Shown: one piece after another, positions 1 to 5,941 of the stretch
How positions within the stretch are numbered: the stretch's first letter is position 1
How the letters are laid out: the number at the start of each line of letters is the position of its first letter
NCBI GenBank assembly: GCA_019242065.1
Contig: JAFAWJ010000903.1
Span: 1 to 6,470 of the forward strand
Direction of reading: 5' to 3'
Origin: Chloroflexota bacterium
GTDB lineage: Bacteria; Chloroflexota; UBA6077; CF-72
DNA: 6,470 bases
Program-made: the position numbers and the translations under genes
The notes under the pieces: model-generated
The model's input: the letters and a program-made list of their open reading frames with translations, nothing else
Told to the model about the DNA's origin: nothing
Databases searched by the model: none

Positions 1-261
1 GCGGGAATCGAGTCTTGCGCTGTGGGAGGTAACGAACACGGCGAAGCGTAGACAGAGCGACCGACAGGCCCCAACGCAAGTGAAGCGATTGAGCCCCGTG
101 ACGTTGTATGGAGCAGATGCCGACCGTGTTCAAGTTCGGGAAGGCACCAGTAGGCGTGGGTTATGGCGACTGCGCCGGAGAATCTGCCGGGGTCGGAGAG
201 CGCGGCATGCCTGGAAACGGATGGGTAGCGGAACTCGGGAAGCCCACGGCGGTCTCATCCA
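1..261 (+). ncRNA. Probable 5' ribozyme RNA of the group II intron (part of domains I-III/IV)
   Basis: This stretch directly precedes the intron-encoded RT gene on the same strand and holds no recognisable protein gene. By position it should encode part of the catalytic RNA upstream of the domain IV reading frame. The run of short GC-rich complementary segments fits structured RNA, but I did not fold it and cannot assign helices, exon-binding sequences or the GTGYG intron start. Confidence 0.5.
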
Positions 262-717
262 GTGATGAGTAGCGGAAGCAAAGCGGGTACGACGAGCAAC
301 CGCCATGCTGCCGTGGGTGGCGGAGCTCCCCGTAGTACCAGAGAAGCGGGGCAACGCCCGTGGAGGGAAGGGGGAGCGCAGAGCAAGTTGTTCGGCGAGG
401 GAACCACGGCTGCACCTGAGACAGACCAACCCGTGTCCCCGAAACTCGCCGAACTAGCGGCGCGAGCACGAAAGGAGGGCAGACTCACCAACGTCGTCCA
501 GTTCGTGGACGAGGAGTTGCTGCGCCTGGCGTTTGGATCCCTGCGCAAGCAGGCGGCGCCGGGTGTAGATGGACAAAGCTACGAAGACTACGCGGCGGGC
601 CTGGATGAGAACCTCTGGGACCTGTACAGGCGGCTGAAGAGCGGACGCTATCGAGCGCCAGCGATTCGACGGGTGTACATCCCGAAGGCGAACGGAAAGC
701 TTCGGCCGCTAGGCATC

Positions 718-739
718 ACAAACGTCGCTTCATACTGCC
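718..739. other. Left attachment-site junction (attL-type) with AC core
   Basis: The core AC is at 718-719. The element-side arm holds CATA at 731-734 and GCC at 737-739, mirrored at the right end. Outside it lies the RT sequence GGCATC. The arm overlaps the recombinase stop codon (730-732) and its last codons, so coding and recombination functions share these bases. Confidence 0.7.
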
Positions 740-2793
740 TTTCCCTCAGGTGCTCTCCGGAATCCAGTGTTCAAGTGATGCGAGTCCACAATCCGCTGGC
801 GGCACGTTGCCTCGACTTCGGGCGTGAGCGACACGCATAAACGTCCGCTCACTGCGCGACGTGCTGGGAGGTGGCCGCGCTCGATCCAGTAATAGACCAC
901 GTCGGTGCTAATGTTGAGACGGGAAGCGACCTGATCGACACTCATCTCTCCCGGTTCGAATCCAGATGGCGATGGCACGCGCTGGATGTATCGGACCCAT
1001 TTGACGGCGGCGACGTCGAGGGGTCGGCCCATGCCTGTCTTCAGGCCGCGCGCGTTGAGTTGCGCGACCAGTTCTTGATCGGTCATGAATGGACCGAATT
1101 GGACGATGAGATCGGCCACCGGCTTCGGCGTCCGTTTCGCCTCGTAGGGTGGCGGTGGGCGCCGAGCGACAACTAACTCACTGGCTCCAGAGCGCCATCG
1201 AATACCAATGCGCACCTCATCGCCATGGGGTTGAGAGGTTAGCGTCACGTCGGCCACCAGAGTACGCAACAGCCGCTTGCGATCCTTGTCTGAGGTGGAG
1301 GGTGCTGTCCATAACGCGGGCAGATCAGCTGCCAACGCCTCGAGTTCCGCCCGTGGCGGCAGCTTCGGCACGGATGCCTTGACGGTGGCCAGCGCAGCTT
1401 CCGCCTCAGCTAATACGCCCAGCTTGGCTTCCCAGCGGCCCTCCAGACTCCGCGCGACCAGACGATTCTCTGGTTCACAAGCGTGGAACGCGCGCTCCGC
1501 CCGATCGGCTTGGAAACGGGCGCGTTCGAGAGCTAACTCGCTGGCGCGCGTCGATCGCAAGCGCCGATCTGCCACTTCGTCCGCCGTAGCCAACGCGAGA
1601 GCAACTTCCTCAGGCCGCAACACCTGGAGTAAGCGCTCGGCGACGATTCGGTCGACGGTCGCCGCATCGATGACGCGGCATGCCGGAGTCGTGACGTGGT
1701 CTGCGCGACTCAGAGCGCACTCGTAATCTGCTCGTCCGCTCAGGCGATAGTTGGTCGCCATGGCCCGACCGCAACTGCCGCAGTGCACGATGCCCTGGCA
1801 GAGTGCCGCGCCTTCCCGTGGAGGCCGCGCACCTGAGCGCGTCGCATTGGCTGCCAGCCGCTGCTGGTTGAGCAGGTACTGCTCCCAGGTGATGTAGCCA
1901 GGATGGTGGTCCTGGATGACGACGGCCCACTCGGAGCGAGGCTGTTCACGCGTTGTTTCATGGACTGATCCGTCCGCCGCGACGAGCCGTTGCGTGCGGT
2001 AGCGTCCGAATACGTAGGCACCCGCATAACTGGGATTGGAAAGAACGCCGAGCACGCGCGAATGGGTCAGCCGACCCCAGCGCAGCTCACCCGCCCAAAC
2101 GCCACCATACGCGCGACGAGGAAAACGACGCTCTTTGAACGCGGCCACCACGGCGTAGGCGGATCCAGTTGCCTGAAATGCGGCGAGCACGTCAGCAACG
2201 GCGGCAGCGACCTCCTGATCGGCGTCGATGACGGTATTGCCGTCGACATCGTGCACGTAGCCGACGGGCAGCGGAAAGCGCAGCTCGCCGCGGGCAGCGG
2301 CGGCTCGCTTCGCACCCTGCATACGGCCGGCCAAGATGTGCAACTCTGCCTCCGACATGGTGCCTTTCAAACCAAGCAGTAGCCGATCGTTGAAATCGCG
2401 TAGGTCGTAGGTGCCATCGGCGTCGATGATGAGCGTGTCGGTCAGGCGGGCCAGTTCCAACAAGCGCGCCAGATCGGCGGACGAGCGTGCCAGGCGGGAG
2501 ACTTCCAGACCAAAGATGGCGCCGACCTCTCCCAGGCAGACGCGGCTGACCAGATCGCGAAAACCGCTGCGGTGCTCCGCCGAGCGACCTGAGAGCCCCA
2601 GGTCGCAGTCGATCACCTCGATGCGGGCAGCTGCCCAACCCAGACGTGCTGCGTCCTCGACCAGGGCATACTGGCGCGCCGTCGACTCGGTGTGCTCTCG
2701 CACCTGAGCCATCGTCGATTGACGGACGTACACCATCGCTTTGCGACTCAAGTGGTTGGGACTGATCTTGTTCGGTGCGCTCATGCGCGGCAC
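730..2793 (-). CDS. Large serine recombinase with zinc ribbon, coiled coil and C-terminal helix-turn-helix
   Basis: A site-specific DNA recombinase, the likely integrase/excisionase of the element. At 687 aa from GTG 2793 it has the large-serine-recombinase plan. The resolvase domain holds the nucleophile in VYVRQST (Ser26) and the catalytic SRLARS motif (99-104), then LKGTMSEAELH. The recombinase domain starts near PVGYV (176). A zinc ribbon has Cys338, Cys341, Cys359 and Cys372. A charged, alanine-rich segment at about 400-470 is a likely coiled coil. A MerR/excisionase-like helix-turn-helix (SVDQVASRLNISTDVVYYWIERGHLP) lies at about 617-643. All key residues are present, so it looks active. 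An in-frame ATG at 2782-2784 is an equally likely start; neither has a clear Shine-Dalgarno sequence. It is the last of three same-strand genes, 64 bp after the DUF6788 stop. Confidence 0.93.
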   Translation of the reverse strand: MPRMSAPNKISPNHLSRKAMVYVRQSTMAQVREHTESTARQYALVEDAARLGWAAARIEVIDCDLGLSGRSAEHRSGFRDLVSRVCLGEVGAIFGLEVSRLARSSADLARLLELARLTDTLIIDADGTYDLRDFNDRLLLGLKGTMSEAELHILAGRMQGAKRAAAARGELRFPLPVGYVHDVDGNTVIDADQEVAAAVADVLAAFQATGSAYAVVAAFKERRFPRRAYGGVWAGELRWGRLTHSRVLGVLSNPSYAGAYVFGRYRTQRLVAADGSVHETTREQPRSEWAVVIQDHHPGYITWEQYLLNQQRLAANATRSGARPPREGAALCQGIVHCGSCGRAMATNYRLSGRADYECALSRADHVTTPACRVIDAATVDRIVAERLLQVLRPEEVALALATADEVADRRLRSTRASELALERARFQADRAERAFHACEPENRLVARSLEGRWEAKLGVLAEAEAALATVKASVPKLPPRAELEALAADLPALWTAPSTSDKDRKRLLRTLVADVTLTSQPHGDEVRIGIRWRSGASELVVARRPPPPYEAKRTPKPVADLIVQFGPFMTDQELVAQLNARGLKTGMGRPLDVAAVKWVRYIQRVPSPSGFEPGEMSVDQVASRLNISTDVVYYWIERGHLPARRAVSGRLCVSLTPEVEATCRQRIVDSHHLNTGFRRAPEGKAV
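731..747 (-). promoter_or_regulatory. Predicted circle-only start (ATG overlapping recombinase stop) and its ribosome binding site
   Basis: Read on the minus strand, GAGGG (743-747) is followed 9 nt later by ATG (731-733), which overlaps the recombinase TGA (730-732) as ATGA. In the integrated form this ATG opens a frame running out into RT antisense sequence. If the element ends are joined through AC, the frame is ATG-AAG-CGA-CGT-TTG and continues in phase from TCA at 3549-3551 into the DUF5372 reading frame without a stop. The spacing and ATGA overlap are classical signs of translational coupling. The joining itself is inferred. Confidence 0.6.
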
Positions 2794-2857
2794 TCAGCGC
2801 GGCGATGAGCATGTTGGCCAGTGGCGCCACCAGATCGGCGCTCGTGGCCACCGCGCG

Positions 2858-3271
2858 TCAATCCAACTGCCGACGAGCGAGGAGCTCGAGATTGATGGCC
2901 GAGATAGTGGCCAGCGTGCTTTCGATCTGCTCGGTCAGCGCGAGGTGGCGCTGGACCGCCTCGGCCAGATCGGCCGGGATGTAGACGAGGCGTCGGTCTG
3001 TATCTCGACGGATAGACAGATAGACGTATGGACCGTGGAGCTCGCCCTGAGAGCATCGACAACCCTCCTTGCCACAACGCCGCATTTGGCTGACGAGTGA
3101 GCCCTCGAGGTTGAGCTGAGGATCGGCGAGGGATATCGCCAGGCGGCGACGGCGCGCCCGCAGCTGACGCACCGAGAGACTCCTGAAATCCGAGTTACTG
3201 GGCATCTGGACTTGTGCTCGTATTAGACACAAGATAGCCGTCGTTCGGTGCTCCGTCAACACACTTGACAT
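2858..3271 (-). CDS. DUF6788-type small protein with CxxxxCxC motif, recombinase partner
   Basis: A protein of about 137 aa of unknown function. The diagnostic core is GSLVSQMRRCGKEGCRCSQG followed by HGPYVYLS, then RLVYIPADLAEAVQRHLALTEQIE and a helical tail. The three cysteines and nearby histidine could bind a metal, which is inference. The N-terminal SLSVRQLRARRRRL segment is strongly basic and could touch DNA or RNA. I recall this family as a frequent neighbour of serine recombinases in bacterial elements. The ATG at 3269-3271 is preferred because AAAAGG (3282-3287) lies 10 nt upstream; a TTG at 3272-3274 and an ATG at 3203-3205 are alternatives, the latter starting just before the conserved part. 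It begins only a few bases after the DUF5372 stop, so the two are probably translationally coupled. Confidence 0.82.
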   Translation of the reverse strand: MSSVLTEHRTTAILCLIRAQVQMPSNSDFRSLSVRQLRARRRRLAISLADPQLNLEGSLVSQMRRCGKEGCRCSQGELHGPYVYLSIRRDTDRRLVYIPADLAEAVQRHLALTEQIESTLATISAINLELLARRQLD

Positions 3272-3278
3272 CAAGCCA

Positions 3279-3551
3279 CTACCTTTTCAGGGCGTTGACC
3301 AACGCTGCCAGTTCGATCAGCAAGTCTGCTGTAAGCGGCCCATCGGCAGGTGGCGTACCCAGACTCGTCCAACTGACTGGAAGACCAATCGTGCCCAGCG
3401 GCCCGCCTTCACACACATACAGGTGAACGCCAGCTCGTTTCCGCTCGAACAGCACGAGCAACTCTTGGCCGCGTAACGGGTGGAACGGATGGGTGACGAC
3501 CAGTGAGTCCGAAGACAGCCGGTGTGCTCCGGCTCTATGCGCTAACCGTGA
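3279..3551 (-). CDS. DUF5372-type small protein, start lost at the right element junction
   Basis: The recognisable part begins VVTHPFHPLRGQELLVLFERKRAG and continues LGTIGLPVSWTSLG to ADLLIELAALVNALKR; the THPFHPL and PVSWTS stretches are what I recall of the DUF5372 family found beside serine recombinases. Function unknown. Between the first conserved codon and the junction (3551) there is no ATG, GTG or TTG in frame, only CTG at 3501-3503 and 3516-3518, neither with a Shine-Dalgarno sequence. In the integrated copy the frame stays open into RT antisense DNA up to an ATG at 3648-3650 (123 aa), which also lacks a ribosome binding site. In the predicted circle the frame gains ATG 731-733 and gives a 95-aa protein. 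Its stop TAG (3279-3281) sits just ahead of the DUF6788 start. The exact expressed start is uncertain. Confidence 0.7.
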   Translation of the reverse strand, partial: SRLAHRAGAHRLSSDSLVVTHPFHPLRGQELLVLFERKRAGVHLYVCEGGPLGTIGLPVSWTSLGTPPADGPLTADLLIELAALVNALKR

Positions 3552-3552
3552 C
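3531..3552. other. Right attachment-site junction (attR-type) with AC core
   Basis: The core AC is at 3551-3552 and the RT gene continues with GACGATCGAG. The element-side arm holds TATG (3536-3539) and GGC (3531-3533) at the same distances from the core as CATA and GCC at the left end. Three further positions near the core (offsets 2, 5 and 6) are also complementary between the arms. Confidence 0.7.
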
Positions 3553-4554
3553 GACGATCGAGGATCGCGTAGTGCAAAAGGCGGTGGCCTGGGTGTTGTC
3601 GGCCGTGTTCGAGCAGGACTTCTTGGAATGCTCGCAGGGTTTCCGACCAAAGCGAAGTGCGCATTTGGCGCTACGACGACTGCGGAACGGAATGCTGCAA
3701 CACTGGGTCAAGTACGTGGTGGAAGTTGACGTGGTCGGATTTTTCGACCACGTTCATCACGAATGGTTGCGGAGGTTCCTCCGTCACCGAGTCAATGACG
3801 GTGGACTGCTTCGGCTCATTGACAAATGGCTCAAGGCCGGCGTCATGGAGAACGGGGTCGTCACACTCAATGAAGACGGGGTACCGCAAGGTGGCCCCGT
3901 CTCACCCGTCTTGGCGAATGTGTACTTGCACTATGTCTTGGACCTGTGGTTTGAACGGCGCTTCAAGAGGAGTTGCCGAAGATGGGCGGAACTCACCAGG
4001 TATTGCGACGACTTCGTAGCGGTGTTCCAGGACCGGGAAGACGCGGAGCGGTTTCGGCGGGAAGTAGAAGAGCGACTGGCAGCCTTCGAGTTGCACGTCG
4101 CGCCAGAAAAGACGGCTGTGCTGCTCTTCGACGGCAACCTGTTGCAAGGGACGGGTCGACCGGCCGTCAAGCCGGCGACCTTTACCTTCCTTGGTTTCAA
4201 ACACTTCATGACGAGAACGCGCCGAGGAACGATCAACATCGGCCGAACGGCGAGCATCAAAGCCCGAGAGCGATTCTTACGGCGACAGGCAGACTGGCTG
4301 AGGGCCAACCGCCATCTCGACGTACGTCAGCAGCAGGCCCACCTGCGCCTTGCGCTCAACGGCTATTGCCAGTACTTCGGCGTACGCCTGGCCGAACAAG
4401 CCTTGTACTCCGTGTACCGACGGATACGCAAGCTCTGGCGGAAGCAGCTACGACGTCGATGCGAGCGAGCCGACGAACGTGTGCTTGGGACATCCTGAAA
4501 ACCAAAGCCTGGTTCCAACTCCCTCGACCACGGATCACGCAGTTGTGGGTCTGA
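3551..4554 (+). pseudogene. ltrA: Group II intron reverse transcriptase/maturase, C-terminal fragment with frame break
   Basis: This continues the protein cut at 719. It contains TIEDRVVQKAV (RT1/RT2), FLECSQGFRPKRSAH, the palm motif VEVDVVGFFDHV with catalytic Asp at 3728-3730, EDGVPQGGPVSPVLANVYLHYVLD (RT4), the active-site YCDD at 4001-4012, and the maturase X region (LALNGYCQYFGVRLAEQALYSVYRRIRKLWRKQLRRR). No HNH endonuclease domain follows. The open frame stops at 4496-4498 (VLGTS), but the expected family ending WDILKTKAWFQLPRPRITQLW is in another frame ending at TGA 4552-4554. One base is missing near 4471-4486; adding one base to the joined gene gives exactly 486 codons. A GTG at 3503 could start translation inside the element, but nothing supports use of it. 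Active-site Cys in YCDD replaces the more usual Ala. Confidence 0.88.
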
Positions 4555-4586
4555 TCTTCGTATTCAGGCAACGGATGTGCTCTGGG

Positions 4587-4659
4587 GGGCCGGGTGCGTT
4601 AATTGCGCATGCCCGGTTCTGACGGGGGCGCGGAGGGGCGATTCTCCCCCCTAGCGGAC
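4587..4659 (+). ncRNA. Group II intron domains V and VI and 3' end
   Basis: The domain V hairpin runs from 4587 to 4619: GGGCCGGG (4587-4594) pairs with CCCGGTTC (4612-4619), a two-base AT bulge lies at 4609-4610, and GCG (4596-4598) pairs with CGC (4606-4608). The 3' strand CGGTTC is the conserved domain V ending. The catalytic triad, normally AGC, reads GGC at 4588-4590 because position 4588 is G, which still wobble-pairs with T4618. Domain VI follows: a G-rich strand (about 4624-4638) faces TCCCCCC (4645-4651). A4653 is a branch-point candidate, 6 nt before the proposed 3' end GCGGAC at 4659. Confidence 0.72.
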
Positions 4660-4713
4660 CGAAGAGCTCACGTCGACCGCAAACGGCTTCAACTGCATCA
4701 CCTCACCCCATTC
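4660..4713 (-). pseudogene. Possible trpF C-terminal scrap next to the intron 3' end
   Basis: On the minus strand this reads EWGEVMQLKPFAVDVSSS, similar to the PFAVDVSSGVE ending of phosphoribosylanthranilate isomerase (TrpF). It abuts the proposed intron 3' end, which would make it exon sequence with the intron antisense to it. Upstream codons in this frame do not look like TrpF, and only about 18 codons match, so this is either a degraded remnant or chance. Confidence 0.25.
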
Positions 4714-4828
4714 GCGGAACGCGGCAACACGGCAAAGTCGGCTGTGCCGTCGCCTGTTCTCTTCGGCTTCGGCTGTCGACAAAACACTGAGCCCTTTGTG
4801 ATACGGAGCGAATCAAACAGCTGTTCTA

Positions 4829-5632
4829 CTAGCGCGCGGCGCGGATCTCGTCGGCGAGCTCGAACAGCAGGCGCTTTTCACTTGTTGAGAGCGTCGCGTT
4901 CGCGACCAGGTCACGGAGGGCGACGACCCATTCCCGCAGGCGTGGGTGGAAGGCCACCATGTGCCCGCGCACCTCAGTCCGCGTGCGCTTCGAGTCCCAT
5001 TCCTCTTCGATCGCCCGGCGCGCCATGGCCGCACGCTCGCCCGGCTCGGCAGCTAACAACTCTTCGGCTACCGACACGGACAAGCGCTGATTCAGCACAA
5101 GGGCGCGCAGCACGCGGTCCTCGTAGACCCGCAGCCGCCTCGACACAAAGGGTTGCGATCGGCCGATGGCCGCCGCGACGCGGCGAGTGCTCCACTGACG
5201 CTCGCGCACCAGTTTGGCCAGACCTTCGGACTCTTCTCTAGGCGAGAGGTCCTGTCGCTGGAGATTCTCGACGAGTGTCAAAAGGTACGCGTCGTCTTCC
5301 GACTCGCGTCGAATGATGACCTGCACCGTTTGCCAGTCCTCGCGCGGGTAGCGTTCAGCCAACACGCTAAGGGCTGCCAGTCGCCGATGGCCGGCCACGA
5401 GGAGATACTGACCGCGCTGTCTGACCTCTCGCACGACCAGTGGTTGGAGCAGGCCATACGTGCGAATCGAAGCCGCTAACTCGTCAATGTTGCGCAGCCG
5501 ACGACGTGGGTTGGCCTGCGTATCGACCACGATAGCATCGATCCCAACTCGCGCGGCTTTGCCACGCTCGCTTACGGCCGTGGATGAACCTGGTACTCGC
5601 CCCGCGGTACCCCGACGTGCTCTTGTAACCAT
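4829..5632 (-). CDS. ParB/Spo0J-family DNA-binding protein, orphan
   Basis: A 267-aa protein of the family that binds centromere-like parS sites and, in classical cases, clamps DNA using CTP. Visible parts: a basic, variable N-terminus; the ParB N-terminal domain with NPRRRL (41-46), IDELAASIRTYGLLQPLVV (49-67), GHRR (81-84, the C-motif, usually GERR) and ENLQRQDLSPREE (122-134); a helix-turn-helix QWSTRRVAAAIGRSQPFVSRRLRVYE (146-171); and a helical C-terminal half. The ATG at 5630-5632 is well supported by AAGGAGG 8 nt upstream. No parA lies on either side within the window and no consensus parS is visible. It could act in plasmid or element partition, or be a ParB-like regulator; the latter is as likely without a ParA partner. 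Confidence 0.9.
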   Translation of the reverse strand: MVTRARRGTAGRVPGSSTAVSERGKAARVGIDAIVVDTQANPRRRLRNIDELAASIRTYGLLQPLVVREVRQRGQYLLVAGHRRLAALSVLAERYPREDWQTVQVIIRRESEDDAYLLTLVENLQRQDLSPREESEGLAKLVRERQWSTRRVAAAIGRSQPFVSRRLRVYEDRVLRALVLNQRLSVSVAEELLAAEPGERAAMARRAIEEEWDSKRTRTEVRGHMVAFHPRLREWVVALRDLVANATLSTSEKRLLFELADEIRAAR

Positions 5633-5640
5633 CGTACCTG

Positions 5641-5647
5641 CCTCCTT
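5641..5647 (-). promoter_or_regulatory. Shine-Dalgarno sequence of the parB-like gene
   Basis: AAGGAGG on the minus strand, a full match to the anti-Shine-Dalgarno complement, ends 8 nt before the ATG at 5630-5632. It fixes the start of the ParB-like gene. Confidence 0.85.
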
Positions 5648-5682
5648 GCAGCTCTCCGGCTTAACGCGTCAACATGGGCCCT

Positions 5683-5697
5683 GGCGACGCCGTCGCC
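5683..5697. promoter_or_regulatory. Palindrome in the parB leader, possible operator
   Basis: GGCGAC (5683-5688) and GTCGCC (5692-5697) are perfect 6-bp arms around GCC. It lies 35 bp before the Shine-Dalgarno sequence of the ParB-like gene, a position where an autoregulatory site or leader hairpin could act. In GC-rich DNA a palindrome this size can be chance. Confidence 0.25.
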
Positions 5698-5941
5698 GAG
5701 CTTTGCGGGCAGGACCCTGGAGACTGCTTCCGATATCAATGCGTGAAAAGGTAAGGTCCGGTTTAGTGTGAGTGCAACTTTGCGCGCAATCAGGAGTATG
5801 TGCCGGATCGACGGGCCGGATCGCGCGGCGGCTGGGCGTGTGGCAGATCGGTTCAGATTGGCGCACCGTCTGGCGACGATCAAGTCGAGATGGTCTTCGC
5901 ACAGCGGGACGAGCGGAGCGACTGCCGAAGGTCACGCGTAA

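Larger units (their letters stand above)
262..840 (+). pseudogene. ltrA: Group II intron reverse transcriptase/maturase, N-terminal fragment
   Basis: This is the first part of the intron-encoded protein that reverse-transcribes intron RNA and helps it splice. Two ATGs open the frame (262 and 265). After a low-complexity leader come family-typical segments: the LAELAARARKEG-like start, TNVVQFVDEELLRLAF, then PGVDG and VYIPKANGKLRPLGIT (RT0/RT1 region). The match stops at 719. From 720 to the stop at 838-840 the frame runs through the antisense of a recombinase gene and adds about 40 meaningless residues. The rest of the protein resumes at 3551. Joining 719 to 3553 gives RPLGITTIEDRVVQ, the expected continuous motif, so the break is an insertion and not decay. 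The fragment lacks the catalytic palm and should be inactive. Confidence 0.88.
718..3552. mobile_element. 2833-bp serine-recombinase element (DUF5372-DUF6788-recombinase) inserted in the RT gene
   Basis: The element separates two halves of the RT gene and carries three minus-strand genes. Both junctions share only the dinucleotide AC (718-719 and 3551-3552). Keeping one copy reads ATC-ACG-ACG-ATC-GAG and restores the RT frame. A 2-bp shared core is the known signature of serine recombinases, which cut with a 2-nt stagger. The internal arms are symmetric about the core: CATA at 731-734 and TATG at 3536-3539 each lie 11 nt from AC, and GCC at 737-739 and GGC at 3531-3533 each lie 17 nt away. 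There are no terminal inverted repeats of the DDE-transposon kind and no cargo gene beyond the three. Related three-gene clusters are common in bacterial genomes as I recall, but I cannot name this one. Confidence 0.85.
1..4659 (+). mobile_element. Group II intron, 5' end outside window, interrupted by a serine-recombinase element
   Basis: A self-splicing retroelement is indicated by a maturase-type reverse transcriptase followed closely by a domain V-like hairpin and a domain VI-like hairpin. The 3' end is placed at 4659 because the sequence CTAGCGGAC resembles the usual intron end (a CTA containing the candidate branch A, then a terminal AC). Only 261 bases precede the RT frame, which is short for domains I to III, so the 5' splice site and 5' exon should lie before base 1. 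The copy looks dead or disabled: the RT is split at 718-3552, it has a second frame break near 4480, and the domain V triad is atypical. Splicing boundaries are inferred from resemblance, not from folding. Confidence 0.8.

Noticed and set aside
871..2707. Several plus-strand open frames of 60-150 codons across the recombinase region
   Set aside because: They lie antisense to a recombinase gene with clear motifs, are rich in Arg, Ser and Ala, and match nothing. They are GC-rich shadows.
2192..2851. Minus-strand 219-codon frame starting with GTG just after the DUF6788 stop
   Set aside because: Its first 30 codons look protein-like, but the rest is an out-of-frame reading of the recombinase with Arg-rich composition. 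It is in the same frame as DUF6788 after its stop, so it needs readthrough or a new start, with no supporting signal.
4624..4651. GC-rich hairpin as a rho-independent terminator
   Set aside because: There is no T run after it, and it sits where group II intron domain VI is expected, directly after a domain V hairpin.
4816..4825. AACAGCTGTT palindrome after the ParB-like stop
   Set aside because: Only 10 bp, no T run or second copy; too short to support a site or terminator.
4603..5241. Plus-strand 212-codon open frame
   Set aside because: Most of it is antisense to the ParB-like gene, whose motifs and ribosome site are clear. Composition is low-complexity Arg/Pro/Ala.
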